The notes beneath the pieces are model-generated. The model did not search any database, was not told the origin of the DNA, and saw only the letters and a program-made list of their open reading frames with translations. From Aequorivita vladivostokensis (GTDB lineage Bacteria; Bacteroidota; Bacteroidia; Flavobacteriales; Flavobacteriaceae), in the NCBI RefSeq assembly GCF_000952855.1, contig NZ_JSVU01000006.1:1-64000 (forward strand): a stretch of 64,000 bases of DNA, given 5' to 3'. Shown in pieces: positions 8,283 to 17,627 of the stretch (positions are counted from its first letter, which is position 1; every line of letters starts with the position of its first letter). Both the position numbers and the translations under genes were made by a program.

Positions 8283-10010
8283 TTAATCTGTCTTTTGAAA
8301 CGACCTAATAATCACCAACCCACAAATCACAGCCACAGCGGTTAAACCAAGAGCCAAAACGGTATTACTGTAAATAAAATTACCAATGGCAAATAACGAG
8401 CAATAAACGCCCACCACACCCGCGAAGAAACCAAGAATCTTCATACCAAAACCTTTGAACTTGGATTCTTTTCCAAAAATGAGACTGTTGAAACTATTCA
8501 ATGTCTCGGCATTTGAAGGCTGTGTCATTAAGGTTACAAGCACCCATCCAATTGTAGTTATTGCAACACTTAAGACCAATTGCCAATGGCCCGCCATTTC
8601 AATCATAGGAGCGTCCATTTTTCCATTCACAAAAAAGAAAGCTGCAATTACAAAAGAAATAAGCATTGCCGCTATTTCGCTATACGGATTTATTCTGCTC
8701 CAAAACCAGCGCAGAATGAAGAGCAATCCAGTGCCCGCACCAATTGACAGCAATAAGTTGAAGCCGTCGCGCGCTTCTTCCAAAACGAGCGCCAATAGCC
8801 CTGCAAAAACCATCATTAATACGGTGGAAATCCTACCCACGGCAACTTGCTCCTTTCCAGATGCCGCCTTCCGAAGAAAGCGTACGTAGAAGTCATTGAC
8901 TACATAGGAACTTCCCCAATTTAAGTGTGTGGAAATGGTGCTCATAAACGCTGCAATTAGCGATGTGATTACAATTCCCAAAAGCCCAGCCGGCAAAAAG
9001 GTAAGCATGGCAGGGTAGGAGAGGTCGTTTTTCACAAAAGCGGGATTCAAATTGGGGAAAGCGGTTTGCAGACTCTCGATATTCGGGTAAATGATTATCG
9101 ATGCCAGCCCTATAATAATCCATGGCCACGGGCGGATGGCATAATGCGCAAAATTAAAAAATAATGTAGCCCAAGTGGCGTGCTTTTCGTTTTTGGCGGC
9201 GAGCATACGTTGGGCAATATAGCCACCGCCACCAGGTTCGGCGCCGGGATACCACACGCTCCACCATTGCACTGCCAGCGGAATGATTAACAATGGAATC
9301 AACAATTCGGGTTTTGAGAAATCAGGAAGCATTGCTGTTTTTGCAGCAACGGCAGGAGTGGAGAGCAGGTTCTCAATCCCCCCAATTTCTGGCATGTTAA
9401 CAATGAAAATGGTCGCCCAAATACTTCCCACCATCGCAATGATAAATTGCACAAAATCCGTCAGCAATACGCCTTTCAAGCCACCAAATGCCGAATAAAT
9501 AACGACTACCGGAGACGCAATCAATAATACTTCAATAGAAGACAATCCAAACATTACATGACCAATCTTAATGGCCGCTAGGCAAACATTCGCCATAATC
9601 ACGATGTTAAAAAAAACGCCGAGATAAATTGCTCGAAATCCTCTTAAGAAAGCAGCACTTTTTCCGCTGTAGCGCAATTCATAAAACTCCAAATCTGTAG
9701 TAATACCGCTTCTTCGCCATAATTTGGCGTAGAAAAAAACGGTCAGCATTCCAGTTAAAAGAAAGCTCCACCAAATCCAGTTTCCAAATACGCCATCTTC
9801 GCGAATAACGCCCGCCACAAAATTGGGCGTATCTGCCGCAAACGTAGTAGCTACCATACTTACGCCCAGCAGCCACCATGGCATATTTCTATCGGAAAGA
9901 AAAAATGATTTGGAGTCTTTCCCCGATTTTTTGGCAACCAGCAGGCCGATTGCGATGAAAACGATAAAAAATGAAACTATAATTACCCAATCAAGTGTTT
10001 CTAAATGCAT
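8283..10010 (-). CDS. Sodium:solute symporter (SSS family)
   Basis: 575 residues with about 13-14 membrane helices. The start MHLETLDWVIIVSFFIVFIAIG is typical, and the conserved segments SDRNMPWWLLGVSMVATTFAADTPNFV and AAFMSTISTHLNWGSSYVVNDFYVRF match SSS transporters (the S/T-rich helix 8 Na+ site). The family co-transports Na+ with sugars, proline, pantothenate and other solutes; the substrate cannot be read from sequence. It is isolated, convergent with the DUF6090 gene and divergent from the his operon, so it may share the 10.0-10.1 kb regulatory region. Confidence 0.88.
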   Translation of the reverse strand: MHLETLDWVIIVSFFIVFIAIGLLVAKKSGKDSKSFFLSDRNMPWWLLGVSMVATTFAADTPNFVAGVIREDGVFGNWIWWSFLLTGMLTVFFYAKLWRRSGITTDLEFYELRYSGKSAAFLRGFRAIYLGVFFNIVIMANVCLAAIKIGHVMFGLSSIEVLLIASPVVVIYSAFGGLKGVLLTDFVQFIIAMVGSIWATIFIVNMPEIGGIENLLSTPAVAAKTAMLPDFSKPELLIPLLIIPLAVQWWSVWYPGAEPGGGGYIAQRMLAAKNEKHATWATLFFNFAHYAIRPWPWIIIGLASIIIYPNIESLQTAFPNLNPAFVKNDLSYPAMLTFLPAGLLGIVITSLIAAFMSTISTHLNWGSSYVVNDFYVRFLRKAASGKEQVAVGRISTVLMMVFAGLLALVLEEARDGFNLLLSIGAGTGLLFILRWFWSRINPYSEIAAMLISFVIAAFFFVNGKMDAPMIEMAGHWQLVLSVAITTIGWVLVTLMTQPSNAETLNSFNSLIFGKESKFKGFGMKILGFFAGVVGVYCSLFAIGNFIYSNTVLALGLTAVAVICGLVIIRSFQKTD

Positions 10011-10105
10011 AAAAGGTCTCGGTTTTTCAGCAGTTTATAATTGCTTGCGTGAAAGTAAAGAAATTGCACCTAAAATTAATAAAGCGTTAAATTTTATATT
10101 CACAG

Positions 10106-10135
10106 TTTAATAAACAATCTTTTTGTTTAGATTTG
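10106..10135 (+). promoter_or_regulatory. Promoter of the histidine operon
   Basis: TAGATTTG at 10128-10135 is a perfect TANNTTTG -7 box, with TTTA at 10106-10109 as the probable -33 element (18-bp spacing). Transcription would begin close to 10140, just ahead of the leader peptide ATG at 10147. Confidence 0.7.
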
Positions 10136-10146
10136 TCCTCACATTT

Positions 10147-10203
10147 ATGAACAATTCATTTTTACATCATCACCATATCCTTTTCCACGCGCTCGCGAGG
10201 TGA
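10147..10203 (+). CDS. hisL: Histidine operon leader peptide
   Basis: An 18-codon open reading frame, MNNSFLHHHHILFHALAR, with four consecutive His codons (cat cat cac cat) and a fifth His five residues later. It sits between the his promoter and an intrinsic terminator upstream of hisG. This is the arrangement of ribosome-mediated his attenuation: stalling on His codons when charged tRNA-His is scarce should favour an antiterminator. It is too short for ordinary gene callers. The codons for His overlap the 5' arm of a hairpin (CCATATC at 10173-10179 with GATATGG at 10202-10208), as expected for the pause structure. Confidence 0.9.
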   Translation: MNNSFLHHHHILFHALAR

Positions 10204-10267
10204 TATGGCTATTGTGTAAATTCGACAATATTCGAAAACCCGTTTGAGCATTCAAACGGGTTTTTTT
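10173..10267 (+). promoter_or_regulatory. his attenuator (pause hairpin plus terminator)
   Basis: Two structures are visible. CCATATC (10173-10179) pairs with GATATGG (10202-10208), enclosing a small CGCG-CT-CGCG hairpin at 10188-10197. A strong terminator follows: AAAACCCGTTTGA (10235-10247) pairs perfectly with TCAAACGGGTTTT (10252-10264) over a 4-base loop, ending in T7 (10261-10267). Between them, TATTGT / ACAATA and TTCGA / TCGAA repeats could build an alternative (antiterminator) fold; I did not compute energies. hisG begins 25 bp after the T-run. Confidence 0.85.
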
Positions 10268-10292
10268 ATTCCCTAAACGCAACTAAAATTTT

Positions 10293-11150
10293 ATGGAAAA
10301 ACTAAAAATAGCGGTACAAAAATCTGGGCGACTTCACGACGAATCGCTGGCATTGCTCAAGGATTGCGGCATTTATATAGACAATGGCCGCGACCAGTTA
10401 AAGGCCTCGGCCACTAATTTCCCTTTGGAAATCTATTACTTGCGCAACAGCGATATTCCACAGTATTTAAAGGATGGCGTGGTGGACTGTGCCATTATTG
10501 GCGAAAATCTTTTGGTTGAAAAAGGCGAAGAGATTTCAATAGCCAGTCGATTGGGGTTTTCAAAGTGCCGCGTTTCCCTCGCGGTTCCCAAAACTTTTAG
10601 ATATAATTCCATTGAAGATTTCAAAGGAAAGCGAATTGCAACAAGCTACCCTGTAACCACTCGAAATTATCTGAAAGAAAAGGGAATTGAAGCCGAACTT
10701 CATATTATCAACGGCAGCGTAGAGATTGCGCCCAACATTGGTCTGGCAGATGCCATTTGCGACATTGTGAGCAGCGGCAGCACCCTTTTCAAAAATAATT
10801 TAAAGGAAGTGGAAGTCATTTTAAAAAGCGAAGCCGTGCTTGCGGTTTCACCCACAATTTCCCAAGATGTCAACAAAATTCTCGACAAAATTCGTTTTAG
10901 ATTCCAATCCGTTTTGCAAGGCCGCGATTCGCGTTATGTGCTGTTAAATGCACCCAACGAAAAAATAGAGGAAATTATAAAAATCCTACCCGGAATGAAG
11001 AGCCCAACACTGCTTCCCTTGGCAGAGGAGGGCTGGAGCAGCATCCATTCCGTAGTAAACCGCGATGTCTTTTGGGAAGTAATCGAGGAACTGAAAGCCG
11101 CCGGCGCCGAAGGAATATTGGTATGCCCTATTGAAAAAATGATACTTTGA
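10293..11150 (+). CDS. hisG: ATP phosphoribosyltransferase, long form
   Basis: 285 residues, matching the long (hexameric) HisG class with a C-terminal ACT-like regulatory domain (KSPTLLPLAEEGWSSIHSVVNRDVFWEVIEELKAAGAEGILVCPIEKM). The phosphoribosyl-binding region shows GLADAICDIVSSGSTL. It catalyses the first step, ATP + PRPP to phosphoribosyl-ATP, and in the long form is feedback-inhibited by histidine without HisZ. First gene after the attenuator. Confidence 0.97.
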   Translation: MEKLKIAVQKSGRLHDESLALLKDCGIYIDNGRDQLKASATNFPLEIYYLRNSDIPQYLKDGVVDCAIIGENLLVEKGEEISIASRLGFSKCRVSLAVPKTFRYNSIEDFKGKRIATSYPVTTRNYLKEKGIEAELHIINGSVEIAPNIGLADAICDIVSSGSTLFKNNLKEVEVILKSEAVLAVSPTISQDVNKILDKIRFRFQSVLQGRDSRYVLLNAPNEKIEEIIKILPGMKSPTLLPLAEEGWSSIHSVVNRDVFWEVIEELKAAGAEGILVCPIEKMIL

Positions 11151-11281
11151 GCGATGAGCGACGAATTGCGCGCTACGAGCTGAATCTTGAAGAAAGAAAA
11201 TTAAACATTAAATATGTAACCCTAAGCGAATTCGAAGTGTTAAATCTTGAATTTTGAACCTTGAATTTTGAATCTTAAGCA
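11151..11281 (+). repeat. Heptamer-rich spacer between hisG and hisD
   Basis: The 131-bp gap starts with gcgatgagcgacgaa wording like the array after hisA, and ends with five heptamers in one phase (aaatctt, gaatttt, gaacctt, gaatttt, gaatctt; 11242-11276), five bases before the hisD ATG. No gene was found. Confidence 0.7.
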
Positions 11282-12580
11282 ATGAAAAAAATATACAACC
11301 CCAAATTCGAAACGTGGCCCGAAATTTTGAAACGGCCAACCCAAGCTATCGCGGATATTGAAGCGACGGTAAACGACATTTTTTCTGAAATAAAATTGAA
11401 GGGAGATAGCGCCGTCAAAAAATACACCCAACTTTTTGATGGCATATCATTGAAGAACCTGTCGGTTTCAGAGAAAGAAATATCCGCTGCGGAAAAAAAT
11501 GTTTCTGAAGAATTGAAAGAAGCCATCAATCTCGCAAAAGCAAACATCGAAAAATTCCACCATGCCCAAAAAACAGAACGAATAACCGTCGAAACTACCG
11601 AAGGCGTAAGCTGTTGGCAGGAAAAAAGAGCCATCCAAAAAGTGGGACTTTACATTCCGGGCGGTTCGGCGCCGCTGTTTTCAACGGTTTTAATGCTGGC
11701 TATCCCAGCGAATATCGCCGGCTGTAAGGAGATTGTGTTGTGTACGCCTCCCGACAAAAACGGCAAAATTAACCCTGCCATTCTTTATACCGCAAAACTT
11801 TGCGGAGTTACCAAAATTTTTAAAATCGGCGGTATTCAAGCTATTGGCGCTATGACTTTCGGCACCGCAAGTGTACCTTCAGTTTATAAATTATTCGGGC
11901 CGGGCAATCAGTTTGTGACCGTTGCCAAACAAATTGCAACCAAACACGGCGTGGCAATAGATATGCCCGCGGGTCCTTCGGAATTGTTGGTGTTTGCAGA
12001 TGAAACCGCGAATCCCGCATTTGTCGCTTCCGATCTTTTATCGCAGGCCGAACACGGCGCTGATAGCCAGGTTATTTTAGTTACTACTTCGGAAAAGTTG
12101 CTGATTTCCGTAGAAAAAGAAGTGGTAAAGCAGATGGCGTCGCTTTCCCGAAAATCAATTGCTGAAAAAGTAATCGAAAATTCAAAACTTATTTTGGTGG
12201 AAAACAATACCCAAGCCATCAATCTTATCAATGAATACGGCCCGGAACACTTTATTGTGGTTTCAAAGGAAGAAGATTTTTTCGTTGAAAACATTCAAAA
12301 CGCAGGCTCGGTCTTTATTGGGAATTATACGCCCGAAAGCGCGGGCGATTACGCTTCCGGGACAAATCACACTTTACCAACCAATGGTTTTGCAAAGCAG
12401 TACAGCGGGGTAAATCTTGACAGTTTTTTGAAGAGCATGACCTTTCAGAAAATTTCAGCAAAGGGAATCCAAAATATTGGAAAATCCATTGAAACAATGG
12501 CGGAGGCAGAAGGATTACAGGCACACAAAAACGCTGTGACTTTGCGGTTGGAGAGTTTAAATAATAAAACCGATGAATAA
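11282..12580 (+). CDS. hisD: Histidinol dehydrogenase
   Basis: 432 residues, full length. Signature segments: YIPGGSAPLFSTVLMLAIPA, FGPGNQFVTVAKQ, SQAEHGADSQVILV (zinc and substrate ligands), YGPEHFIVV (the catalytic Glu-His pair) and SAGDYASGTNHTLPT. It performs the last two oxidations, histidinol to histidine, with NAD+ and Zn2+. The hisC start lies 8 bp inside its 3' end, so translation is coupled. Confidence 0.97.
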   Translation: MKKIYNPKFETWPEILKRPTQAIADIEATVNDIFSEIKLKGDSAVKKYTQLFDGISLKNLSVSEKEISAAEKNVSEELKEAINLAKANIEKFHHAQKTERITVETTEGVSCWQEKRAIQKVGLYIPGGSAPLFSTVLMLAIPANIAGCKEIVLCTPPDKNGKINPAILYTAKLCGVTKIFKIGGIQAIGAMTFGTASVPSVYKLFGPGNQFVTVAKQIATKHGVAIDMPAGPSELLVFADETANPAFVASDLLSQAEHGADSQVILVTTSEKLLISVEKEVVKQMASLSRKSIAEKVIENSKLILVENNTQAINLINEYGPEHFIVVSKEEDFFVENIQNAGSVFIGNYTPESAGDYASGTNHTLPTNGFAKQYSGVNLDSFLKSMTFQKISAKGIQNIGKSIETMAEAEGLQAHKNAVTLRLESLNNKTDE

Positions 12581-13622
12581 AGATTTTAATATAAAGAGCA
12601 TTATTCGCCCAAATGTGGCGAAAATGCAACCATACAGCTCGGCCCGTGATGAATTTAAGGATTTTAACAGCGAGATGATTTTTCTCGACGCCAATGAAAA
12701 TCCTTTTGAAACGGACGTAAACCGTTATCCCGACCCGCAACAGCGAAGGCTGAAAGAAATTCTTTCAAAGCAAATAAACATACCTGCCAATCAAATTTTA
12801 TTGGGAAATGGCAGCGATGAAGTCCTCGACTTGATTTTCCGGGCGTTTTGCGAACCTGCCAAGGACAATATAATCACCTTGCCGCCAACCTATGGAATGT
12901 ACGGGGTTTTGGCAAATTTGAACGATATTGAAAACAGGGAAGTGCTTCTGGACGATGAATTTCAGCCGGATTTGGACGAAATTTCAAGAACGATGGATAC
13001 TCATACAAAACTCTTGTTCATCTGCTCGCCCAACAATCCCACGGGAAATTTGATTTCTTTCGAAAAAATAACCCATCTTCTCAACAATTTCAAAGGTTTG
13101 GTAGTTATCGACGAAGCTTATATCGATTTTGCGCCGCAGGAAAGTTGGATTTCAAAATTGAACGAGTTTCCAAATTTGATTGTCACGCAGACCTTGTCGA
13201 AAGCATACGGCTTGGCGGGAATCCGTTTGGGATTATGCTTTGCTTCCGCGGAAATAATTTCGGTTTTAAACAAAATCAAACCACCGTACAACGTCAACAA
13301 ACTGAGCCAACAAAGCGCAATTGACCAACTCCAAAAGGTTCAAAAATTAAATAATGATGTATCCTCGCTTAAAGCGGAAAAGGAGGTTTTCCTCAAAGCT
13401 TTGGTTGAAGTCAATTTTATCCAAAAAATATATCCTACCGATGCCAATTTTATCCTTTTAAAGGTTGACAATGCCGAAAAACGCTACGCACAAATATTGG
13501 AAAAGGGCATTGTGGTTCGCAATAGGAGTTCGCAACTGCTTTGCGAAAACACGCTTCGCATAACCATTGGTACAAATTCAGAAAACATAAAATTAATCAA
13601 CATCTTAAAAACACTGAAATAA
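12573..13622 (+). CDS. hisC: Histidinol-phosphate aminotransferase
   Basis: 349 residues, fold-type I PLP enzyme. [24 protein letters not shown] at the N-terminus, [16 protein letters not shown] and the PLP lysine in [14 protein letters not shown] are all present. It converts imidazole-acetol phosphate and glutamate to histidinol phosphate. It overlaps hisD by 8 bp, and hisB begins on its stop codon. Confidence 0.96.
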   Translation: MNKDFNIKSIIRPNVAKMQPYSSARDEFKDFNSEMIFLDANENPFETDVNRYPDPQQRRLKEILSKQINIPANQILLGNGSDEVLDLIFRAFCEPAKDNIITLPPTYGMYGVLANLNDIENREVLLDDEFQPDLDEISRTMDTHTKLLFICSPNNPTGNLISFEKITHLLNNFKGLVVIDEAYIDFAPQESWISKLNEFPNLIVTQTLSKAYGLAGIRLGLCFASAEIISVLNKIKPPYNVNKLSQQSAIDQLQKVQKLNNDVSSLKAEKEVFLKALVEVNFIQKIYPTDANFILLKVDNAEKRYAQILEKGIVVRNRSSQLLCENTLRITIGTNSENIKLINILKTLK

Positions 13623-14758
13623 TGAAAAAACGCGTACTGTTTATAGACCGCGATGGCACCATCATAAAAGAAACCGTGGACGAGCAGATAGATGCTTTTG
13701 ATAAAATGATTTTTTATCCGAAAGTGTTTACTTATCTGGGAAAAATCGCAAAGGAACTCGATTTCGAATTGGTGATGATAACCAATCAAGACGGTTTGGG
13801 AAAGGATTCATTTCCCGAGAAAACCTTTTGGCCTGTACATAATTTCGTAATGAAATCCTTTGAAAATGAAGGGGTGCATTTCAGCGAAGTGTTGATAGAC
13901 AGGACCTTTCCGCACGAAAAGGCGGATACACGCAAGCCTGGGATTGGCCTGCTGAAAAAATATTTTTCCGAAGAATACGATCTTGAAAATTCCTTTGTAA
14001 TCGGCGATAGGTTGACCGATATGGAATTGGCCAAAAACCTGGGTTCCAAAGGAATTTTTATAAATGACGATACCAATTTGGGCACTTCCGAAATTTCATT
14101 AAAAGCTGAAGAACTTCAAAAATATATCGCTTTGAAAACCAACGATTGGCAGAAAATTTATGAGTTTTTAAAACTGAAGCAACGCGTTTCCGAAATCCAT
14201 CGCAAAACAAACGAAACCGATATTTCCATAAAACTGAATTTGGACGGCACGGGAAAAAGCGCCATAAACACGGGAATTGCCTTTTTTGACCATATGTTGG
14301 ACCAATTGGCGCGCCACGGGCAAATGGATTTGGCAATCACCGTAAAAGGCGATTTGGAAGTGGACGAACATCACACCATTGAGGATACCGCCATTGCCCT
14401 GGGCGAAGTTTTCAACCAAGTCCTCGGCGATAAATTGGGGATGGAGCGCTACGGCTTCTGTTTGCCGATGGACGACTGTTTGGCGCAGGTTGCCATTGAC
14501 TTCGGCGGCAGAAATTGGCTAGTTTGGGATGCGGAATTTAAGCGTGAAATGATAGGAAAAATGCCCACGGAAATGTTTCAGCATTTCTTTAAAAGTTTTA
14601 CCGATGGCGCCAAGGCAAACCTCAATATTAAAGCCGAAGGGACCAACGAACACCACAAAATTGAAGCAATTTTTAAGGCATTCGCAAAGGCAATAAAAAT
14701 GGCGGTAAAGCGCGATGCGGAAAAAATGATTTTACCATCAACTAAAGGTCTACTTTAA
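13622..14758 (+). CDS. hisB: Bifunctional histidinol-phosphatase / IGP dehydratase
   Basis: 378 residues from the ATG at 13622, which shares a base with the hisC stop (TAATG); the frame is open upstream but [17 protein letters not shown] is the standard N-terminus. The N-terminal HAD phosphatase has [13 protein letters not shown] and [14 protein letters not shown]. The C-terminal imidazoleglycerol-phosphate dehydratase has [28 protein letters not shown] and [18 protein letters not shown], the metal-binding histidine pairs. The last base of the stop codon overlaps the hisH ATG. Confidence 0.97.
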   Translation: MKKRVLFIDRDGTIIKETVDEQIDAFDKMIFYPKVFTYLGKIAKELDFELVMITNQDGLGKDSFPEKTFWPVHNFVMKSFENEGVHFSEVLIDRTFPHEKADTRKPGIGLLKKYFSEEYDLENSFVIGDRLTDMELAKNLGSKGIFINDDTNLGTSEISLKAEELQKYIALKTNDWQKIYEFLKLKQRVSEIHRKTNETDISIKLNLDGTGKSAINTGIAFFDHMLDQLARHGQMDLAITVKGDLEVDEHHTIEDTAIALGEVFNQVLGDKLGMERYGFCLPMDDCLAQVAIDFGGRNWLVWDAEFKREMIGKMPTEMFQHFFKSFTDGAKANLNIKAEGTNEHHKIEAIFKAFAKAIKMAVKRDAEKMILPSTKGLL

Positions 14759-15351
14759 TGAAAATTGTAATAATTAATTATGGAGCTGGGAATATCCAAA
14801 GCATCAAATTTGCCATCAAAAGACTGGGTTTTGAAGCAATTTTGAGTGATGAGGAAGCTGAAATTCGAACTGCAGATAAAGTAATTTTCCCCGGCGTGGG
14901 CGAGGCGAGTAGCGCGATGCAAAAGTTAAGAGCAAGTGAGCTGGACAAAGTAATTCCCACTTTAAAACAGCCTGTTTTAGGGATTTGTTTGGGGATGCAG
15001 TTGCTCTGCAATTCCTCGGAAGAAGGAAATACTAAAGGCTTAGGCATTTTTGATGTGGATGTTGTGAAATTTTCAAACCGAGTAAAAGTGCCACAAATAG
15101 GTTGGAACCAGATTTCAAATTTAAAATCCGGCTTGTTTGAGGGTATTTCAGAAAACGAGTTTATGTATTTGGTGCATAGCTTTTATGCGCCTTTGTGTAA
15201 AGAAGCCATTGCAATTTCAGAATACGGAATTCAATATGCGTCGGCCTTACAAAAGGATAATTTTTACGGCGTACAATTCCACCCCGAAAAAAGCAGCACC
15301 GCAGGCGCGCAAATACTTAAAAACTTTATAAATCTAACATCTCACGTCTAA
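14758..15351 (+). CDS. hisH: Imidazole glycerol phosphate synthase, glutaminase subunit
   Basis: 197 residues, class I amidotransferase: nucleophile Cys in GICLGMQLLCNSSEEG, and the His-Glu pair in YGVQFHPEKSS. It supplies ammonia to HisF. Its final codons (NLTSHV and the stop) are encoded by the 7-bp array that continues into the hisA leader, so the repeat has become coding at this gene's C-terminus. Confidence 0.97.
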   Translation: MKIVIINYGAGNIQSIKFAIKRLGFEAILSDEEAEIRTADKVIFPGVGEASSAMQKLRASELDKVIPTLKQPVLGICLGMQLLCNSSEEGNTKGLGIFDVDVVKFSNRVKVPQIGWNQISNLKSGLFEGISENEFMYLVHSFYAPLCKEAIAISEYGIQYASALQKDNFYGVQFHPEKSSTAGAQILKNFINLTSHV

Positions 15352-15388
15352 CATCTCACGTCTAACATCTAATATCTAACATCTAATA
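15333..15388 (+). repeat. Eight 7-bp units joining hisH to hisA
   Basis: Eight heptamers in one phase: tctaaca alternating with tctcacg or tctaata. The array starts inside the last codons of hisH, and its last base is followed directly by the hisA ATG. Unit number and position relative to the start codon match the array in front of lpxD (eight units, 56 bp), although the words differ. Confidence 0.9.
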
Positions 15389-16165
15389 ATGAGAATAATA
15401 CCAGCAATAGACATCATAGACGGCAAATTCGTCCGTCTTTCAAAGGGCGATTACAGCACCCAAAAAATCTATAACGAAGATCCGTTAGAAGTGGCCAAAA
15501 AGTTTGAGGCACACGGAATAAAATATTTACACTTGGTAGATTTGGACGGTGCGAAAAGTAAACACATTGTGAACCATAAGGTTTTAGAAGAAATCGCTAT
15601 AAATACTTCTTTAAAAATTGATTTCGGTGGCGGGCTAAAAACCGATGAAGATTTGCGGATTGCCTTTGAATGTGGCGCAAACCAAATCACTGGCGGCAGT
15701 ATTGCGGTGAAAAACCCTGAAATTTTCAAATCTTGGTTGGACAAATTCGGAAGCGAAAAAATAATTCTGGGTGCCGATGCAAAGGATGAAAAAGTAGCAA
15801 TCAGCGGATGGACGGTGGATTCCGCTTTGGAATTGATTCCTTTTATACAGAAATATATTGAAGAAGGTATTGGCTACGTAATTTGCACAGACATCAGTAA
15901 AGATGGGATGTTGCAGGGTCCATCCTTTGATTTATATAAAAAAATACTCGACGAATGTCAGTCTGTTAAATCGCTCCCGATAGCTATCGGAACGAAACCT
16001 AATGTAAACGAAATGAAACTAATTGCCTCGGGTGGAATTTCATCATTTGATGAACTTCCAAAACTCGCTGAAATAGGCTGCGAAGGAGTAATAGTTGGCA
16101 AAGCGATTTACGAAAACCGAATAAGTTTAAAACAACTCGAAAACTATATTTTGAGCGACGATTGA
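15389..16165 (+). CDS. hisA: ProFAR isomerase
   Basis: 258 residues, a (beta/alpha)8 barrel. The acid/base aspartates are visible in [15 protein letters not shown] and [15 protein letters not shown]; phosphate-binding segments are [12 protein letters not shown] and [11 protein letters not shown]. It isomerises the N'-phosphoribosyl formimino intermediate to the ribulosyl form. A segment around [22 protein letters not shown] is longer than in many HisA proteins. The C-terminal codons SDD and the stop already lie in the next heptamer array. Confidence 0.96.
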   Translation: MRIIPAIDIIDGKFVRLSKGDYSTQKIYNEDPLEVAKKFEAHGIKYLHLVDLDGAKSKHIVNHKVLEEIAINTSLKIDFGGGLKTDEDLRIAFECGANQITGGSIAVKNPEIFKSWLDKFGSEKIILGADAKDEKVAISGWTVDSALELIPFIQKYIEEGIGYVICTDISKDGMLQGPSFDLYKKILDECQSVKSLPIAIGTKPNVNEMKLIASGGISSFDELPKLAEIGCEGVIVGKAIYENRISLKQLENYILSDD

Positions 16166-16250
16166 CGAGCGACGAGCGACGAGCGACGAGCGACGAACGA
16201 CGAACGACGAACGACGAACGACGAGCGATGAGCGACGAACTACGAACGAG
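16153..16250 (+). repeat. Fourteen 7-bp units (gagcgac/gaacgac) after hisA
   Basis: Fourteen heptamers in one phase, mainly gagcgac and gaacgac, starting inside the last codons of hisA. A 17-nt segment (16188-16204) is exactly complementary to 16832-16848 on the other side of the four-helix-bundle gene, and an 11-nt segment (16221-16231) to 16714-16724, so the two flanks can pair as nested stems in RNA. Confidence 0.92.
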
Positions 16251-16342
16251 TATTGAGTTATGTAAAAAATGAAAGGTTTCGAATGATTAAATAATTGAAA
16301 TAATTATTAAATTGAATTTGTCTAACATTAAAATAAAAGGAT

Positions 16343-16690
16343 ATGCAGGATTTAAAAGCTAGAACCAAAAAGTTCACTTTGGATTGTTTGGCCTTGTGTA
16401 CTAAAATTCCAAGGTCAAGGGAATTTGACTCAATTGTACGTCAACTTATTCGGTCATCAAGTTCTGTTGGCGCAAATTATCGCGCTGCAAACAGAGCAAA
16501 ATCTGATCGTGATTTTATAAACAAGTTAAAAATTGTAGAAGAAGAAGCAGACGAAAGTATGTTTTGGCTGGAGATATTATTGGAGATTAATTCAAATAAC
16601 ACTATAACCATCCAAAATTTAATAAAGGAAAGCGACGAATTGGTTGCGATTACTGTTGCATCAATAAAAACAGCAAGAAAAAGATTATGA
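16343..16690 (+). CDS. Four-helix-bundle protein (23S rRNA IVS-encoded type)
   Basis: 115 residues matching the TIGR02436 / IVS-ORF family: KARTKKFTLDCLALCTKIP, then the signature LIRSSSSVGANYRAANRAKSDRDFINKLKIVEEEADESMFWLE. The family was first seen inside intervening sequences of 23S rRNA in Leptospira and Coxiella and is widespread as single genes in Bacteroidota; the fold is a pentameric four-helix bundle of unknown function with a possible nucleic-acid role. Here it interrupts the his operon between hisA and hisF and is flanked on both sides by heptamer arrays that are complementary to each other. It has no evident role in histidine synthesis. Confidence 0.88.
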   Translation: MQDLKARTKKFTLDCLALCTKIPRSREFDSIVRQLIRSSSSVGANYRAANRAKSDRDFINKLKIVEEEADESMFWLEILLEINSNNTITIQNLIKESDELVAITVASIKTARKRL

Positions 16691-16709
16691 TAAATATTTC
16701 CAAATCTGG

Positions 16710-16861
16710 TCGTTCATCGCTCGTACCTCAAACTTCAATTCGGCGCTCGGCGCTCGTATCTCGTAATTCAATTTCGTCGTTTGTACCTCACCATTTATTT
16801 CTCCCTTAATGGCTCCTACTTCGCATTTCAATTCGTCGTTCGTCGCTCTTACCTCGTACTT
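16710..16861 (+). repeat. Heptamer arrays before hisF, complementary to those after hisA
   Basis: Two blocks: 11 in-phase units at 16710-16786 (tcgttca, tcgctcg, tacctca, gctcgta...) and about six at 16820-16861 (ttcgcat, cgtcgtt, cgtcgct...), ending six bases before the hisF ATG. On the opposite strand the wording is acgaacg/aagagcg, the same as the hisA-side array, so the flanks are inverted relative to each other. No gene in this gap. Confidence 0.85.
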
Positions 16862-16867
16862 CAAATT

Positions 16868-17623
16868 ATGTTAACTAAACGAATCATACCCTGTCTCGAT
16901 ATTAAAAACGGAAGAACCGTAAAAGGCATCAACTTCCTAAATCTGCGCGATGCCGGCGACCCTGTGGAACTGGCAAAATTCTATTCCGAAAACGGAGCGG
17001 ACGAACTGGTTTTTCTGGATATTTCAGCAACCGAGGAGCGAAGGAAAACCTTGGCAGAATTGGTTTTAAAAGTAGCGGAAACCATCAACATTCCCTTTAC
17101 CGTTGGAGGCGGGATTTCTTCTGTGGAAGATGTGGAAACACTATTGAATAACGGGGCTGACAAGGTTTCAATAAATTCTTCAGCAGTAAAAAATCCGCAA
17201 TTGATCAATGATTTGGCTTCAAAATTTGGTTCGCAATGTATTGTAGTGGCCATTGATGCCAAACAGATTGACGGCCATTGGAAAGTGCATTTGGTAGGAG
17301 GGAAGGTGCCTACCGAGCTCGATTTGTTTGCGTGGGCAAAAGAAGTGGAACAGCGCGGGGCGGGTGAGATTCTCTTTACCTCCATGGACCACGACGGCAC
17401 CAAAAACGGTTTTGCGAACAAAGCTTTGGCCAAACTTTCAACCGAACTCAATATTCCGATAATAGCTTCGGGAGGTGCGGGAACAATCCAACATTTTTCG
17501 GATGCCTTTATTGAAGGGAAAGCCGATGCGGCCTTGGCTGCCAGTGTATTTCACTTTAAGGAAATAGCTGTGGAAGATTTAAAAAAAGAATTGAAAATTC
17601 AGGGCATACCTGTTAGACTTTAA
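16868..17623 (+). CDS. hisF: Imidazole glycerol phosphate synthase, cyclase subunit
   Basis: 251 residues from the ATG at 16868; the frame is open upstream but runs through the repeat array, and [20 protein letters not shown] is the standard HisF start. Catalytic aspartates are in IPCLDIKNG and [12 protein letters not shown]; phosphate-binding motifs are VGGGISS and ASGGAGT. With HisH it forms IGP and AICAR from PRFAR and ammonia. hisIE follows by 4 bp. Confidence 0.97.
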   Translation: MLTKRIIPCLDIKNGRTVKGINFLNLRDAGDPVELAKFYSENGADELVFLDISATEERRKTLAELVLKVAETINIPFTVGGGISSVEDVETLLNNGADKVSINSSAVKNPQLINDLASKFGSQCIVVAIDAKQIDGHWKVHLVGGKVPTELDLFAWAKEVEQRGAGEILFTSMDHDGTKNGFANKALAKLSTELNIPIIASGGAGTIQHFSDAFIEGKADAALAASVFHFKEIAVEDLKKELKIQGIPVRL

Positions 17624-17627
17624 CGAT

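Noticed and set aside
13541-13621. Longer hisB start at 13541
   Set aside because: The extra 27 residues overlap hisC and lack family similarity; the ATG at 13622 on the hisC stop fits all HisB proteins.
16153-16250. CRISPR array after hisA
   Set aside because: Units are 7 bp, contiguous and without spacers; there are no cas genes.
16781-16867. Longer hisF start at 16781
   Set aside because: The extra residues are translated repeat array; the known HisF start is at 16868.
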